A stretch of DNA of 64,000 nt. It comes from Yersinia aleksiciae. GTDB lineage: Bacteria; Pseudomonadota; Gammaproteobacteria; Enterobacterales; Enterobacteriaceae. The position numbers were made by a program, and so were the translations under genes. The first letter of the stretch is position 1. The number at the start of each line of letters is the position of its first letter. Below, piece by piece: positions 24,271 to 33,970 of the stretch. The stretch covers positions 1,156,073 to 1,220,072 of the forward strand of contig NZ_CP011975.1 in the NCBI RefSeq assembly GCF_001047675.1. Reading direction: 5' to 3'. The notes under the pieces were generated by a model. It did not search any database. It saw nothing but the letters and a program-made list of their open reading frames with translations, and had not been told where the DNA came from.

Positions 24271-24924
24271 CTAATGCATCCCTGTCAGTTGGGACACCAT
24301 ATGCGTAAGCCGGGTGGATAACGTAAACCACAAAGCAACCAGTATGACGACGCCCGCGACCCACGAGAACCAATAGGTTTTGCGTCCAGAACCTAGACGT
24401 AATGAGCGCGAGACCACGGGTGTTTCCTGCGAAGAAGTCAACGGGGGCACCAGCAAACTCAGCTTACGCACCACATCTTCTCTGCGCTCGTCGCCCTGTT
24501 CACGGTAGCGACCAGCAAACCCCAAGGTCAATGCGCGGTAAAAGCAGGTCAATACCGCCGTATCCGGTGCCGGCTCCTGCAACACCGTACGGATCCGCTC
24601 CCACAACTCTTCACCTGCGTTCAGGGTATTGAAGTAGCGGGCCTGAAGCGGGTCTTTCAGCCATTTGCTATAGCCGCTGTCCTGTTTCTGACGGTTCAGG
24701 ACGCTTTCGTCCAGCAACGCACACTGGGTGTACAGCATATGGTCACAGCTGATTTCGCTGAAACCGGCATGCGACAGCGCCTCGCGAGCACCGTCAATCC
24801 ACTCGCAGGCACGACGGTACAAGGCTTCTCCGTCTTCAATTTCCTGGCCATTACGCAGTTGACTGACCATTAACCAGCAGGGATAAAAGACCGTATCAAC
24901 GATAGACGTATTTATTTTGCTCAT
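24271..24924 (-). CDS. tssL: T6SS membrane-complex protein TssL (DotU/IcmH family)
   Basis: A 217-residue protein with the cytoplasmic hook-like DotU domain (residues 1-185: LMVSQLRNG, YTQCALLDES, LTLGFAGRY) and a single C-terminal membrane segment (about 188-208: WFSWVAGVVILVALWF). It carries no OmpA domain; that function is supplied by the separate downstream gene. TssL binds TssM in the inner membrane and TssK in the cytoplasm. Its ATG overlaps the tssK stop (ATGA). Confidence 0.95.
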   Translation of the reverse strand: MSKINTSIVDTVFYPCWLMVSQLRNGQEIEDGEALYRRACEWIDGAREALSHAGFSEISCDHMLYTQCALLDESVLNRQKQDSGYSKWLKDPLQARYFNTLNAGEELWERIRTVLQEPAPDTAVLTCFYRALTLGFAGRYREQGDERREDVVRKLSLLVPPLTSSQETPVVSRSLRLGSGRKTYWFSWVAGVVILVALWFTLSTRLTHMVSQLTGMH

Positions 24925-26258
24925 GAGCGCAGCACCGCAAACAGTTCGAGTTTGATATCACCCAGCGAACCCGGGGTGTAGAAAGCACAGTTACCCGCAT
25001 TCAGCATGGCCTGCGCGGCGGGCCCCTTCAGGTCAAGGGCAAAGTACTGGTTCTCCAGACGCAGTGGGATAGCGGCTGGCACGTGAGACAGCGGTTTCAT
25101 CGCCACGCCATTCAGTGCCACGTTAACCACATCTGACACATCCTCGACGCTGCCAGCCTTACACAGCAGCGGGAACTGGGTTTGCAACAGATGGTTGGGG
25201 ATCGAAGAGCGAACTGAGAGATAGAAATCAGCCCCTTCACGCAGTCGAGCATCATGTAATGAACCGGTCCAGAATTGGCCCTCGTGAGTCAGTTCAATCG
25301 CTACCATACGGGATGGCAGGCTGGCTTCGAGCAAGGCATCAAGTAAGGTAAACAGCGGCGGGAAAACCTGCTCCGGCGCGTCATGCTGGTACAGCGGAAT
25401 GTCTTCAGCTTTATGTTCAAGGGAAAATGTCAGCAGGCTACCCGCGAGACGAACCAGTTCGCGATAGAACAGTTCGGGGTGGCGGGAAGGTGTCTGATAC
25501 AGTTCCATCAGTACCGGTTCGGCACTGTTTAACGCATTCAGTAACCAGAACAGCGATACATCAGCCACCGCAAAATCCGCCATCCGTTCGTTACTTTCAC
25601 GCCGCATGGCCATCAGGCGACGCCGACGCGCTTGTAGACGGTGGATTAAATCCCCCAGATCTGTCAGCACCACCTGACTTGCCGCCAGCGATAGCATCGG
25701 TGGGATAAAACTCTCATCCTGCATCCACTGCCCTTGGGCACTGCGTATCAACCGCACCACCGGACAGGTCAGATAAGCACTGTTTTCCTGATGAGCAAAA
25801 CGCAGCGTGACGGCGTGGCGCATGATCGCCAGTTCGGTACGCTCATGACCGGCAAGCTCTTGTACTGTGACCCATTCCTGCTGCCAGCGGCGCGGGCGCG
25901 CGCTGTCCTGACCATCATCCAGATTGCCACCGTTAGCCGACAGCAACGGCAATGCCAGCACCACATCGACCACATCACGGTCTGACACCACCGACAAATC
26001 GCAAGCAGGCGGCAAGTTATCCGCCCGTTCAGAGTCAATCAGCGTGCCATCGGGAAAACGAACCACCAGTCGCAGTGCATTCAGGCGGGAAAGCGCCAGC
26101 GACCCACTGTCAAATGCCGCATCAATAACCCCCCATGGGGATGCCAGAGCCATGTGGGCCACACTGTCTGCCACATAGGCATCCCAGCGGGCCTGTTGCT
26201 GGAATTGTTGCGGGGCCAAAAAGGCCCCATCGTTCCATAACGGACGATAAATTTTCAT
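24921..26258 (-). CDS. tssK: T6SS baseplate protein TssK
   Basis: A 445-residue baseplate adaptor that joins the T6SS baseplate to TssL/TssM in the membrane. The start at 26258 (MKIYRPLWNDGAFLAPQQF) is chosen because it has AAGGAAGT just upstream and matches the usual TssK N-terminus. An in-frame extension to 26336 would read through an ERIC-like palindrome. The N-terminal shell-like domain, helical middle (RRRRLMAMRRES) and C-terminal receptor-binding part are all present, so the length is normal. Confidence 0.93.
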   Translation of the reverse strand: MKIYRPLWNDGAFLAPQQFQQQARWDAYVADSVAHMALASPWGVIDAAFDSGSLALSRLNALRLVVRFPDGTLIDSERADNLPPACDLSVVSDRDVVDVVLALPLLSANGGNLDDGQDSARPRRWQQEWVTVQELAGHERTELAIMRHAVTLRFAHQENSAYLTCPVVRLIRSAQGQWMQDESFIPPMLSLAASQVVLTDLGDLIHRLQARRRRLMAMRRESNERMADFAVADVSLFWLLNALNSAEPVLMELYQTPSRHPELFYRELVRLAGSLLTFSLEHKAEDIPLYQHDAPEQVFPPLFTLLDALLEASLPSRMVAIELTHEGQFWTGSLHDARLREGADFYLSVRSSIPNHLLQTQFPLLCKAGSVEDVSDVVNVALNGVAMKPLSHVPAAIPLRLENQYFALDLKGPAAQAMLNAGNCAFYTPGSLGDIKLELFAVLRS

Positions 26259-26298
26259 GGGTACTTCCTTGCGTACAATCATGCCCAAAGTCATTGGT

Positions 26299-26374
26299 GT
26301 TGCAGCTAGATGGCAACTGAACGCCCCCCCAGTCAATGACTGGGGTGAACGAAGGCAGCCAACAACGCTGCAAC
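26299..26374. repeat. ERIC-like short palindromic element between tssC and tssK
   Basis: The ends GTTGCAGC (26299-26306) and GCTGCAAC (26367-26374) are inverted repeats. The centre CCCCAGTCA-A-TGACTGGGG (26327-26345) is a perfect 9-bp stem. GTGAACGAAGGCAGCCAAC on the right resembles the conserved ERIC arm. It is transcribed within the T6SS mRNA and could change the ratio of tssK to tssC. Confidence 0.7.
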
Positions 26375-26392
26375 TTTAAGGACAAAGGGCAA

Positions 26393-27952
26393 TCAGGCTT
26401 TCGCCTTCGGCATCTGGGAAACCAATGACAAATTCACATCCATGCCTTCAACCTGGAAGTGCGGCACGGCATACAGCTTGACGCGGAAGAACCCTGGGTT
26501 GTCTTCGATATCTTCCACCGTGACTTTTGCATCACGCAGTGGATGGGAAGCCTGCAAGTCATCACCCGGATCAGTCATTTCCGTCACCAGCGTGCGGATC
26601 CAGTTATTCAGCTCCAGCTCCAGCAGACGGCGATCTTTGGTGGTACCGATGTTCTCGCGCTGGATCAACTTCAGATAATGGGCAATGCGTGACAGCAAGA
26701 AGATGTATGGCAAGCGGGCGTTGATACGGCTGTTGGCAGTGGCATCAGCGGTGTCATACAGCGCAGGCTTCTGGGCGGAGTTGGCCGAGAAGAAGCAGGA
26801 GTAATCACGGTTTTTGTAGTACGACAGCGGGATAAAGCCCAGATTAGCGAACTCGAACTCGCGGGTTTCCGGGATCATCACTTCTGACGGGATTTTCACC
26901 TGATTGCCAGTGCCCAAATCGTACAAGTGGATCGGTAGATTAGTCACTGCACCACCGGCCTGCGGGCCACGGATCTGTACGCACCAGCCATTTTTGATGA
27001 AGCTTTTCACCATATTGGCGGCAAAGGCAAATGAGGCATTAGTCCAGAGGTAACGGTCATGGTCCGGGCCTTTCACCTGCTCAACGTAGTTAAAGCTACG
27101 TACCGGTACGGTGTCGGGGCCGTACGGCAAGCGCCCCAGCACACGCGGCATGGTCAGGCCGATATAGCGGGAATCATCTGAGTCGCGGAAGGCTTTCCAC
27201 TTGATGTATTCGGCGCGGTCGAAGTAGTTAGCGATATCTTTGATCGCCGCCACTTCTTCCATGTTCTCTTTACCGAAGAACTCTGGGCCAACTGAACCGA
27301 TAAACGGCATATGGGCCGCTGCTGCTACCTTGGATATATTGCGCAATAAGGCGATATCTTGCGGGCTACGATCGAACTCGTAGTTGGAAATCGCGGCGGC
27401 AATCGGTTCGCCACCGGGGGTGTCGTATTCCTGAATGTAAGTCTGGGTGTAGAGACCGCTTTGCACGATTTCAGGGGCGTCTTCAAAATCCTGCACCAGA
27501 TGATCTTTACTGATATCCAGCAGTTCGATACGCACGTTTTGACGGAAATCGGTTTGATCAATAAGGGATTTCACGCCACGCCAGGTGGACTCCACCCGTT
27601 GGAAATCAGGGTGATGCATCACCGCATCCAACTGGCGACTGATTTGATCATCCAGCGCCGCAATGTGGCCATCCAGCAGGGTTTTATCCAGTTTTTCCAC
27701 TTTTTTCGACGACTGCTTCAGCAAGTCTAAAAAGACACTGACGGCGGCAGTAACACGCTCATCAGTCGTGGCATCCGCCATGGTATCGTTGTTCTGGAAA
27801 GCATCCAGACCGGTCAATGAGGAGACCGGGCTCAGGTTGATTTTTTCAAATAAAGAGGCATAAACCCCTTGGGCTACGGGGCCATTTTTTTCGGTATAGC
27901 TTTCTAATACGGTCGTCGCAGTACCCTGCGCACTGTTTTCCTGTACAGACAT
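26393..27952 (-). CDS. tssC: T6SS sheath large subunit TssC (VipB)
   Basis: A 519-residue sheath protein that polymerises with TssB into the contractile sheath. Family segments are clear: WRGVKSLIDQTDFR, FDRSPQDIALLRNISK, GRLPYGPDTVPVR, FAFAANMVKSFIKNGWC, and NWIRTLVTEMTDPGDD near the C-terminus. ATG at 27952 (MSVQENSAQG) and ATG at 27958 are both possible; the AGGA ribosome site fits 27952 better. It follows tssB by about 30 bases. Confidence 0.95.
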   Translation of the reverse strand: MSVQENSAQGTATTVLESYTEKNGPVAQGVYASLFEKINLSPVSSLTGLDAFQNNDTMADATTDERVTAAVSVFLDLLKQSSKKVEKLDKTLLDGHIAALDDQISRQLDAVMHHPDFQRVESTWRGVKSLIDQTDFRQNVRIELLDISKDHLVQDFEDAPEIVQSGLYTQTYIQEYDTPGGEPIAAAISNYEFDRSPQDIALLRNISKVAAAAHMPFIGSVGPEFFGKENMEEVAAIKDIANYFDRAEYIKWKAFRDSDDSRYIGLTMPRVLGRLPYGPDTVPVRSFNYVEQVKGPDHDRYLWTNASFAFAANMVKSFIKNGWCVQIRGPQAGGAVTNLPIHLYDLGTGNQVKIPSEVMIPETREFEFANLGFIPLSYYKNRDYSCFFSANSAQKPALYDTADATANSRINARLPYIFLLSRIAHYLKLIQRENIGTTKDRRLLELELNNWIRTLVTEMTDPGDDLQASHPLRDAKVTVEDIEDNPGFFRVKLYAVPHFQVEGMDVNLSLVSQMPKAKA

Positions 27953-27985
27953 CAGCATGTTCCTTTTCTATCCAATTCGGGGCAA

Positions 27986-28486
27986 TTAACAGTCTTTTGG
28001 GGCTAATGCCGCCAGTTCAGCACGCAACTCATCGCTCAGGGCTTCGTCTTTGAGGATATTTTCTAGCTCACGGCGGAAAGTGGCGTTGTCCAGCAGATTG
28101 GATTTGAGGTCACGTAGCAGGTTACGCATCGCCAGCAAAGCACGTAGTTGCGGGATTTGACGGGCAACACTTTCCGGTTCGAAATCTTTCATCTCACGGA
28201 AGGTCAGCGCGACAGCAGTATCGGTGTTATCCCCTGCCAGGGTGTCGGGTACTGAGAGTTTCAAACTTGGCTGGAACTCGGCCAGAACACTGTTGAAATT
28301 GTTTTTATTGATATTGAGTTTTTCACGCTCGGACAGCGGGCGCTGTTCCTGACCGTTGCTGTAATCCCCCATCACCAACAACTTCAAAGGCAGCTCCATT
28401 TTCTTTTGAGCGCCGCCGGTGTGCAGATCTAATTTAATATTAATGCGTGCTTTGGGTATCTCATTTTGAAAGCTTGAAGAGGACAT
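27986..28486 (-). CDS. tssB: T6SS sheath small subunit TssB (VipA)
   Basis: A 166-residue partner of TssC in the contractile sheath. The family pattern is present: ARINIKLDLHTGG, LPLKLLVMGDYS, LSEREKLNINKNNF, and RALLAMRNLLRDLKSNL. AAGGAAAG lies just before the ATG. It is the first gene of the T6SS operon in this window; the promoter must lie in the AT-rich spacer upstream. Confidence 0.96.
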   Translation of the reverse strand: MSSSSFQNEIPKARINIKLDLHTGGAQKKMELPLKLLVMGDYSNGQEQRPLSEREKLNINKNNFNSVLAEFQPSLKLSVPDTLAGDNTDTAVALTFREMKDFEPESVARQIPQLRALLAMRNLLRDLKSNLLDNATFRRELENILKDEALSDELRAELAALAPKDC

Positions 28487-29293
28487 CGACTTTCCTTGTT
28501 AGGGGAAGAGAATTTAGGAAATCCATGCCTGAGAAGATGCGTAAAAATAATCTACATTATCCAGAACAATATTTATCGCACGCCGATAACTCGGGTGTAT
28601 GAAATAAGGAAACAATTATTCGTAGATAACATTACCCATTCGCAGGATGGCATAACACGGTATCTGGCAGGTATTTTTCACACACATAAGCATATCGATT
28701 AAATACCCAGTGACCGCAGTTTAAAAACATTAGCCGTGTAACACCAATGGCTTAAATGTTACAAATTGTAAATAAATTTATTCAAAAAAAATATTTTCAT
28801 CGCATTGATGAATAAGAACTTTCTTACAATTAGATAAAAAATCGTTTCGGCTTAGTGCGTTAAAAAGCATTATGGAAACTAAATTGAGTCATTGTGAATT
28901 TAATTGTAGGAGAGGTCCTACAGTTAATTTCTTTCAAAAATGTGACATCAGTCTGGGATATTTTCCAGTAGGGTAAGATAACAAGAGATTCACCTATTAT
29001 TTCAGTGAATCAGTTAACATCTAATAATGTAAATATGATTGACCGGTAAGTCAGTTTATTGACTAACTCGAGAGTTTAAGAATTGATGCCGATGCAGAGT
29101 AAAAAAGTCTGGCCTTGATTCATTCGCGACTAAAACCCAATCCGAGAGGGGTTCGTTTAGCTGTAGTCTCCCTGAATATGCCCCCACCGACGCCGCGCTG
29201 TTATCTCGATATCTCGGCTATATGAGAAGCATTGACCTCTTATAACATGGGTCATGATGGGGAGTGTTCAGCGTTTTGTGTCACATTAAAATT
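28487..29293. promoter_or_regulatory. AT-rich spacer upstream of the T6SS operon
   Basis: About 800 bases with no convincing gene on either strand. It must hold the promoter for tssB and the rest of the operon. An imperfect palindrome, AACATTAGCC (28726-28735) and GGCTTAAATGTT (28749-28760), could be a regulator site. No clear sigma-54 or Fur motif was found. The length and AT bias resemble H-NS-bound promoter regions; this is inference. Confidence 0.4.
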
Positions 29294-29317
29294 GCTCCGA
29301 GCGATAACACTCGGAGC
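29294..29317 (-). terminator. Probable terminator of the carbonic anhydrase gene
   Basis: The perfect 8-bp stem GCTCCGAG / CTCGGAGC (29294-29301 and 29310-29317) is followed on the minus strand by AATTTTAATG. It begins 11 bases after the carbonic anhydrase stop codon. Confidence 0.6.
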
Positions 29318-29327
29318 TTGTCATCTA

Positions 29328-30083
29328 TTAGCTAAAGAATTCAACGACTCCGTCATTAAGATTATACATTGCGCCAACTATTTTAATTTTCCCATCCTTC
29401 TCCAGTCCGTTAAGGATGCTACTCCGGCTGCGTACTTCATTGATCGTATGCTGCACATTACTTTTAGCAACAGCATCAACGAATTGATCATTTTTACCGG
29501 TTCTTTCTCCACTAAATTCAGTTGCCGCAATGGCTGGCTTAATTTGATTTAACAGCCCAGTCAGATTACCGAGTTCTACGCCGTCGATAGCGCCACGTAC
29601 TGCACCACAAGCAGTGTGCCCCAGCACCAGAACCACTTTTGCGCCTGCAGCTGCGCAGGCAAACTCCATGCTGCCCAGTAAATCGTTATTTGCAATATTA
29701 CCGGCGATACGGGCATTAAAAGTTTCCCCAATCCCAGTATCAAAAAGAATTTCTGCCGGTGCCCGTGAGTCAATACAACTTAAAATAACCGCAGCAGGAA
29801 ATTGCCCCTCAGCACTGGCACGTTTTTGAGCCAAATAATCATGCTGCTGCATTTTTCCTGTTCTAAAGCGGATATTACCCTCTTTCATTCCAGCAATAAT
29901 TTGGTCCGGCGTGAGTTTATCTCGCTCTTCACGCGTTAATGCTGCGGCGTAAGATATCCCTGGTGTGGCTAAACTTAATCCGCTGGCGATACCAAGAACA
30001 GACATTCCTACTGCGGTTTTTAATAACGATCGGCGTTGTTTGGAATGTTTGACATCTGAATGATTGTCTGGGGACTGTGACAT
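29328..30083 (-). CDS. Tat-exported beta-class carbonic anhydrase
   Basis: A 251-residue zinc enzyme for interconversion of CO2 and bicarbonate. The beta-class zinc ligands are visible: Cys in SCIDSR with its Asp-Arg pair, then His and Cys in LGHTACGA. The N-terminus has a twin-arginine signal (QRRSLLK at 16-22) followed by a hydrophobic stretch ending near AAALT, so a folded, metal-loaded enzyme is sent to the periplasm. GSMEFACAAAGAKVVLVLGH and LNDGVVEFF at the end are family segments. It is monocistronic, with a hairpin just downstream. Confidence 0.92.
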   Translation of the reverse strand: MSQSPDNHSDVKHSKQRRSLLKTAVGMSVLGIASGLSLATPGISYAAALTREERDKLTPDQIIAGMKEGNIRFRTGKMQQHDYLAQKRASAEGQFPAAVILSCIDSRAPAEILFDTGIGETFNARIAGNIANNDLLGSMEFACAAAGAKVVLVLGHTACGAVRGAIDGVELGNLTGLLNQIKPAIAATEFSGERTGKNDQFVDAVAKSNVQHTINEVRSRSSILNGLEKDGKIKIVGAMYNLNDGVVEFFS

Positions 30084-30555
30084 ATTTAATTCCTCAAATA
30101 TGGTAGTTGCAAGGGAGTGCGGATAGTTTCGCAGAAACCAGCCAGAGTGGCGGTCAGTTTTTTATGAAAATATTAACAGCGCTAATATACTTATTCCTTT
30201 ACCTATGAATATAGCGATCAAAATCACATTTGTATTATTTTTGTGGTCATATCTAAGGTTAGGACTATTCTTGTTATTTATCCTGCGGAGCCTGCGAAAA
30301 GGCAAGATTATTCTGGTAGTTAAATAGGGTAGCAACGTTAATATCATGAAAAATATAATTAAAAATCTTCATGCGTAAAAAGTCCTAATTAGGATTTTCA
30401 CCGATGGCTGTAAATTTATTTTTTAGCTTAAATGCTGGTTTTAATTAATACTTCGATATCTTTTTAACTATTGTTAATTAAAAGACGCAGTTTTCCACTA
30501 AAACCACGTAATTATAAAGTGTAAAAGCGATTTTTCACCAAAATGGGTAAAGACC
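30084..30555. other. AT-rich spacer without a gene
   Basis: No convincing coding region. It should hold the promoter of the carbonic anhydrase gene, and it lies after the end of the efflux operon. A perfect 12-bp palindrome, TCCTAATTAGGA at 30383-30394, is flanked by A and T runs and may be a regulator site. Confidence 0.4.
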
Positions 30556-32064
30556 CTATTCTGAGCTATTAGTCATTTTACCCATCACAAAAGCCAGATT
30601 GGCTGCGGCGACCAAAGACGCGGCATGTGCATCGGTACTCATTTGTTGTGCATTCAGTAAACCATTTGCCGCCTCATTGGCGACCGTGATAGTGCCGACC
30701 CCATTGCGGTAGGATTCCAGCGCGGCGTCATAGGTAATAAATGATGTCTTCACCAGATTTAATGCCGCCTGATTGGATTCAAGCGCAGATTGCAATGTAT
30801 CTGCCGCCACCACAATTTCACGGACAGCTAACTCCTGCGTTTTCTTAAATCCTTCAGTCGCAACTGCTGCGCGCGACTCCGCCTCTTTAACCCGAGCGGC
30901 GCGAATCCCGCCATCGTAAAGCGGCACACTGACACCAATCAGAATACTGGAGGATGAGGTCTGCGGGCTGATACCCGGCAGGCCCTGAATATCGAAACGC
31001 CCATCTCCACTCGCGACAGCCCCGGCAAGATAGACTTTCGGCAAGAAATCAGCCTCAGTCGCTTTGATGCCCGCCTTGGCCGCTTCCGCCGCCGCATAGC
31101 TGGCCAAGACATCTGGCCGTTGAGAAAGGGCTAACTGAATCATCTTTTCTGTCGGCTGGCTGGCAACCTCTGGCAGAGCACGATCTTCGGCATAACCGAC
31201 TTTAATGAGCAATGAAGGAGAAACCCCCATCGCGCCCAGTAGTGCTTGATAAGCATCGCGTTCGGTGCCTTTGCTCATCACGCGGCGCAGCTCAGACTGC
31301 GCGACCTGCTGTTGCGCCAGCGCAACTTCTACGGTCGTCGCAATCCCATTTTTCCGACGTTGCTCGGCAGCATCCTGAATTTTTAGGCTATTTTTCAGCG
31401 TCTGTTCTGCTATCTCGCGCTGGGTTTGCGCCGCACCATATTGGAAGTAAGTGCGGGTCACATCATAAATGAGCTTCTGGTGCATACCATTAAAGGTCAC
31501 ATTGGCGGCATAGGAGGTCTGTTTTGCCGCATCAAGCAGTGCGCTGCGCTGCCCAAAATCAAAGATAAGCCACTGTAGTGCCAAGGCCGGCACCACGGCA
31601 CTGCCGCTGGTTTTCAGATCCTTTTCGTTGCCGATCGCGTAAGGCAGTGGTGTGGTCGTACTCTGATAGCCACCAATCACACTCGCCGAGATGATCGGCA
31701 AAAATATCGCCTCCCCCATTCCGACCGCCAATGCGGCCTGTCGCGCCTGTTGCCAAGCAATGCGAGTATCGGGGTTCTGACTCTGAGCGATATCAATCAG
31801 CTCCGGCAACGAATAACTGTGGTCACTGTTGATGGTGGGTGGCTGCGCCAGTTCCGCCACCCGCGGATTCGGCGGTACCGAAAAATTACCGGCCCCCACT
31901 GAGGCTCCCGCATTCCCATCCGGTGTCCAGGGTTCGGAATAAGATGTAGGGGCGAGATCCAGGCGATCGGTGGCACAACCTGCGATCAACATGCTCAAAC
32001 TCAATACCGAATAAGTCAGGCTTATTTTGGCTATCCGGGCCGTCAGTACAGCGTGCGTCATCAT
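30556..32064 (-). CDS. Outer-membrane efflux channel lipoprotein (NodT/MdtP-like)
   Basis: A 502-residue TolC-like channel with a lipoprotein signal (SLSMLIAGC) and the two repeated OEP helical domains rich in Ala and Gln (IAWQQARQAALAVG; VALAQQQVAQSEL; RPDVLASYAAAEAAKAG). It ends the efflux operon HlyD adaptor, FUSC pump, channel; the pump stop lies 4 bases before its start. It corresponds in position to E. coli MdtP. The exported substrate is unknown; FUSC-type systems usually export aromatic or other toxic compounds. Confidence 0.85.
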   Translation of the reverse strand: MMTHAVLTARIAKISLTYSVLSLSMLIAGCATDRLDLAPTSYSEPWTPDGNAGASVGAGNFSVPPNPRVAELAQPPTINSDHSYSLPELIDIAQSQNPDTRIAWQQARQAALAVGMGEAIFLPIISASVIGGYQSTTTPLPYAIGNEKDLKTSGSAVVPALALQWLIFDFGQRSALLDAAKQTSYAANVTFNGMHQKLIYDVTRTYFQYGAAQTQREIAEQTLKNSLKIQDAAEQRRKNGIATTVEVALAQQQVAQSELRRVMSKGTERDAYQALLGAMGVSPSLLIKVGYAEDRALPEVASQPTEKMIQLALSQRPDVLASYAAAEAAKAGIKATEADFLPKVYLAGAVASGDGRFDIQGLPGISPQTSSSSILIGVSVPLYDGGIRAARVKEAESRAAVATEGFKKTQELAVREIVVAADTLQSALESNQAALNLVKTSFITYDAALESYRNGVGTITVANEAANGLLNAQQMSTDAHAASLVAAANLAFVMGKMTNSSE

Positions 32065-32068
32065 GTCA

Positions 32069-33970
32069 TCAATTTCCCAGAAGTTTCTCGAGCCGCTTTA
32101 TATGTTGTTGAATAGTCGAATCAATCGTCAATAACTCTGACGGTAATGATTCACTACTCTGTTCTTGTCCAGTAGATAATGTCATGGCATCACCACCCGC
32201 CGAGAGCTGGCGCAATAGCGCCACATCGGATGGCGATTTTTCAGTGGGTAGAAACAGCACCGGACATAATTGACTCATTTCCGACAATATTGCCTGCAAG
32301 CGCACGCACTCTTCTCGCGAGGGGCGCAATTGTGCTGGCTCAAAAGGAATCAGTGCCAGCTCTTCTTGCGCACGGGTAATTTCCGCCTCAACAGTGGTGG
32401 CTTCTCTTAGCGCCGCAGGCCGTGCATCTGGTGACAGTGCGGCCAAATTTGTCAGCCCCTTCAGTGCCTGGCTGATATGTATACGCACCGCATCTGTAAT
32501 CGCGACTGGCCATAGCCGACTAAAGATTAGGTAAACCACCAGATTGCCTAGCAAGATACCGAGCACCCTGTCGAGGGCTACTCCCATATCGGTGCTCGGC
32601 CCGAAGCCTTGCAGCACAGTCAGCAAGAAAGCCAGCCCTATCTGCACGCCAGCATAGGCAATACGTTCGTTGCCGCACGACACCCAAGCGGCTATGAGAA
32701 TGCAGCCAAATACCAGTGCCATCAATTGCCCAATATCATTTAGATGGGGAATGATGAAAATGATCGCCAGCACCCCCATCAACGCCCCGATCAGGCAACC
32801 AATAATCCGCAATACCAGCTTATGCACGGTCTCACCGGTGGTCCCCAGCGCCGCTACATAGCAGGTGATCATGGCGGTATGAATGTCCTGCCAGTCCAAT
32901 GCGGTATAGATCAGATAGCAAATCAGCGCCGCTGCGGTGGTTTTCAGTGCAAAACGCTGATGAACGGGGTTAGTCAGTGCATCGGCGGCAAAGAATGAGG
33001 ATTTTGGGGCTTCTGGATCTGGCCCATTTTCAGCATTCGCCAGTGCTATCAGTGCGTTTCTGATCTCCTCGATTTCACCGCCCGTATTTTTAATTGTAAA
33101 GTGGGGGGGAACAACAAGTTGCCCTTCGGCAATCGCCTGCGCCGCCTCACTACAGTAGGCTGCCAGCGCGAGGCGCTCACTCTCTGGTGAGGTCGGGAGC
33201 AGAGCCGAAGTTGCCAGCAGCAACCGGTAACTGTTTTTTACCGCACTTTCAAGCCAGAGGGCCTCGGCAGAAGGCCGCAGATGAAAAATACGCACAAAAA
33301 GCGCTCGCTGCTGATGCTCCTTTTGCCCCTCCTGTAGCAGCGCCCTAACTCCGGCCATATTAGCGGGGTCCGGCTGCCGTAATGCCTCGGCGACCGTGGA
33401 GAGTCGCTCGGATAGTGTGGCGCGCAATAACGTCTGGGGTGCCCGACCCAAGAAAAGGTTAAACCCAATAATCAGCAACATCGGGGAGACCGCCATTAAC
33501 CAGGCATATAACAGCCCCCGTGTTGCCACTTCGCCCATCGGAATATTGCTAAGCAAGGTCATTACAAATGCGATAACCAGCGCAATAATACTCCCCACCG
33601 GTCCAAGCTTGCTGGCCGAGCCGAGATAGAGAAACAAAAACGAGCTGACGATCAAGGCCGCCATACGCAACGGCGCGGCTTCCAAAGTGAAATGGATCAG
33701 CAGAAACACCAGTCCGACGACCATCGACACCAATAGGGTGATGGCGATAGCCATCACCATGCTCTCTACGCCATCCGGCTTCATCACGAAAATGATGAGA
33801 TAGCAGCTGATGGCGGATTCTGGAATGCCATACACCATGGCAACCATCGCCATCAATGCACAGAGCGCAGCCACCCGCCAGGCCATCGCCACTCGCCCAG
33901 GGAAATAGGCCAAATCCGCTTTTGCCTGACGGATTATGCCGCCGAGCGTACCATCAGCAACCGTCGTCAT
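32069..33970 (-). CDS. FUSC-family efflux pump subunit (MdtO-like)
   Basis: About 633 residues with two blocks of hydrophobic segments (about 30-200 and 350-500), each followed by a soluble cytoplasmic region, as in the FUSC/AaeB family. The ATG at 33970 overlaps the adaptor gene by 17 bases; an in-frame ATG at 34000 is also possible. With the HlyD adaptor and the NodT channel it forms a tripartite efflux system like MdtNOP of E. coli. Confidence 0.85.
   Translation of the reverse strand: MTTVADGTLGGIIRQAKADLAYFPGRVAMAWRVAALCALMAMVAMVYGIPESAISCYLIIFVMKPDGVESMVMAIAITLLVSMVVGLVFLLIHFTLEAAPLRMAALIVSSFLFLYLGSASKLGPVGSIIALVIAFVMTLLSNIPMGEVATRGLLYAWLMAVSPMLLIIGFNLFLGRAPQTLLRATLSERLSTVAEALRQPDPANMAGVRALLQEGQKEHQQRALFVRIFHLRPSAEALWLESAVKNSYRLLLATSALLPTSPESERLALAAYCSEAAQAIAEGQLVVPPHFTIKNTGGEIEEIRNALIALANAENGPDPEAPKSSFFAADALTNPVHQRFALKTTAAALICYLIYTALDWQDIHTAMITCYVAALGTTGETVHKLVLRIIGCLIGALMGVLAIIFIIPHLNDIGQLMALVFGCILIAAWVSCGNERIAYAGVQIGLAFLLTVLQGFGPSTDMGVALDRVLGILLGNLVVYLIFSRLWPVAITDAVRIHISQALKGLTNLAALSPDARPAALREATTVEAEITRAQEELALIPFEPAQLRPSREECVRLQAILSEMSQLCPVLFLPTEKSPSDVALLRQLSAGGDAMTLSTGQEQSSESLPSELLTIDSTIQQHIKRLEKLLGN

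Noticed and set aside
1-28486. Insertion sequences or phage genes as the cause of the doubled effector block
   Set aside because: No transposase, integrase or terminal inverted repeats were found; the clpV scar is explained better by a tandem duplication.
29050-29250. A possible small RNA or attachment site in the spacer upstream of the T6SS operon
   Set aside because: No clear promoter-terminator pair, direct repeat or tRNA end was found; only AT-rich sequence and weak palindromes.
30162-30347. A 61-codon minus-strand frame in the spacer upstream of the carbonic anhydrase gene
   Set aside because: No ribosome site and an AT-driven composition rich in Ile, Leu and Asn; not supported as a gene.
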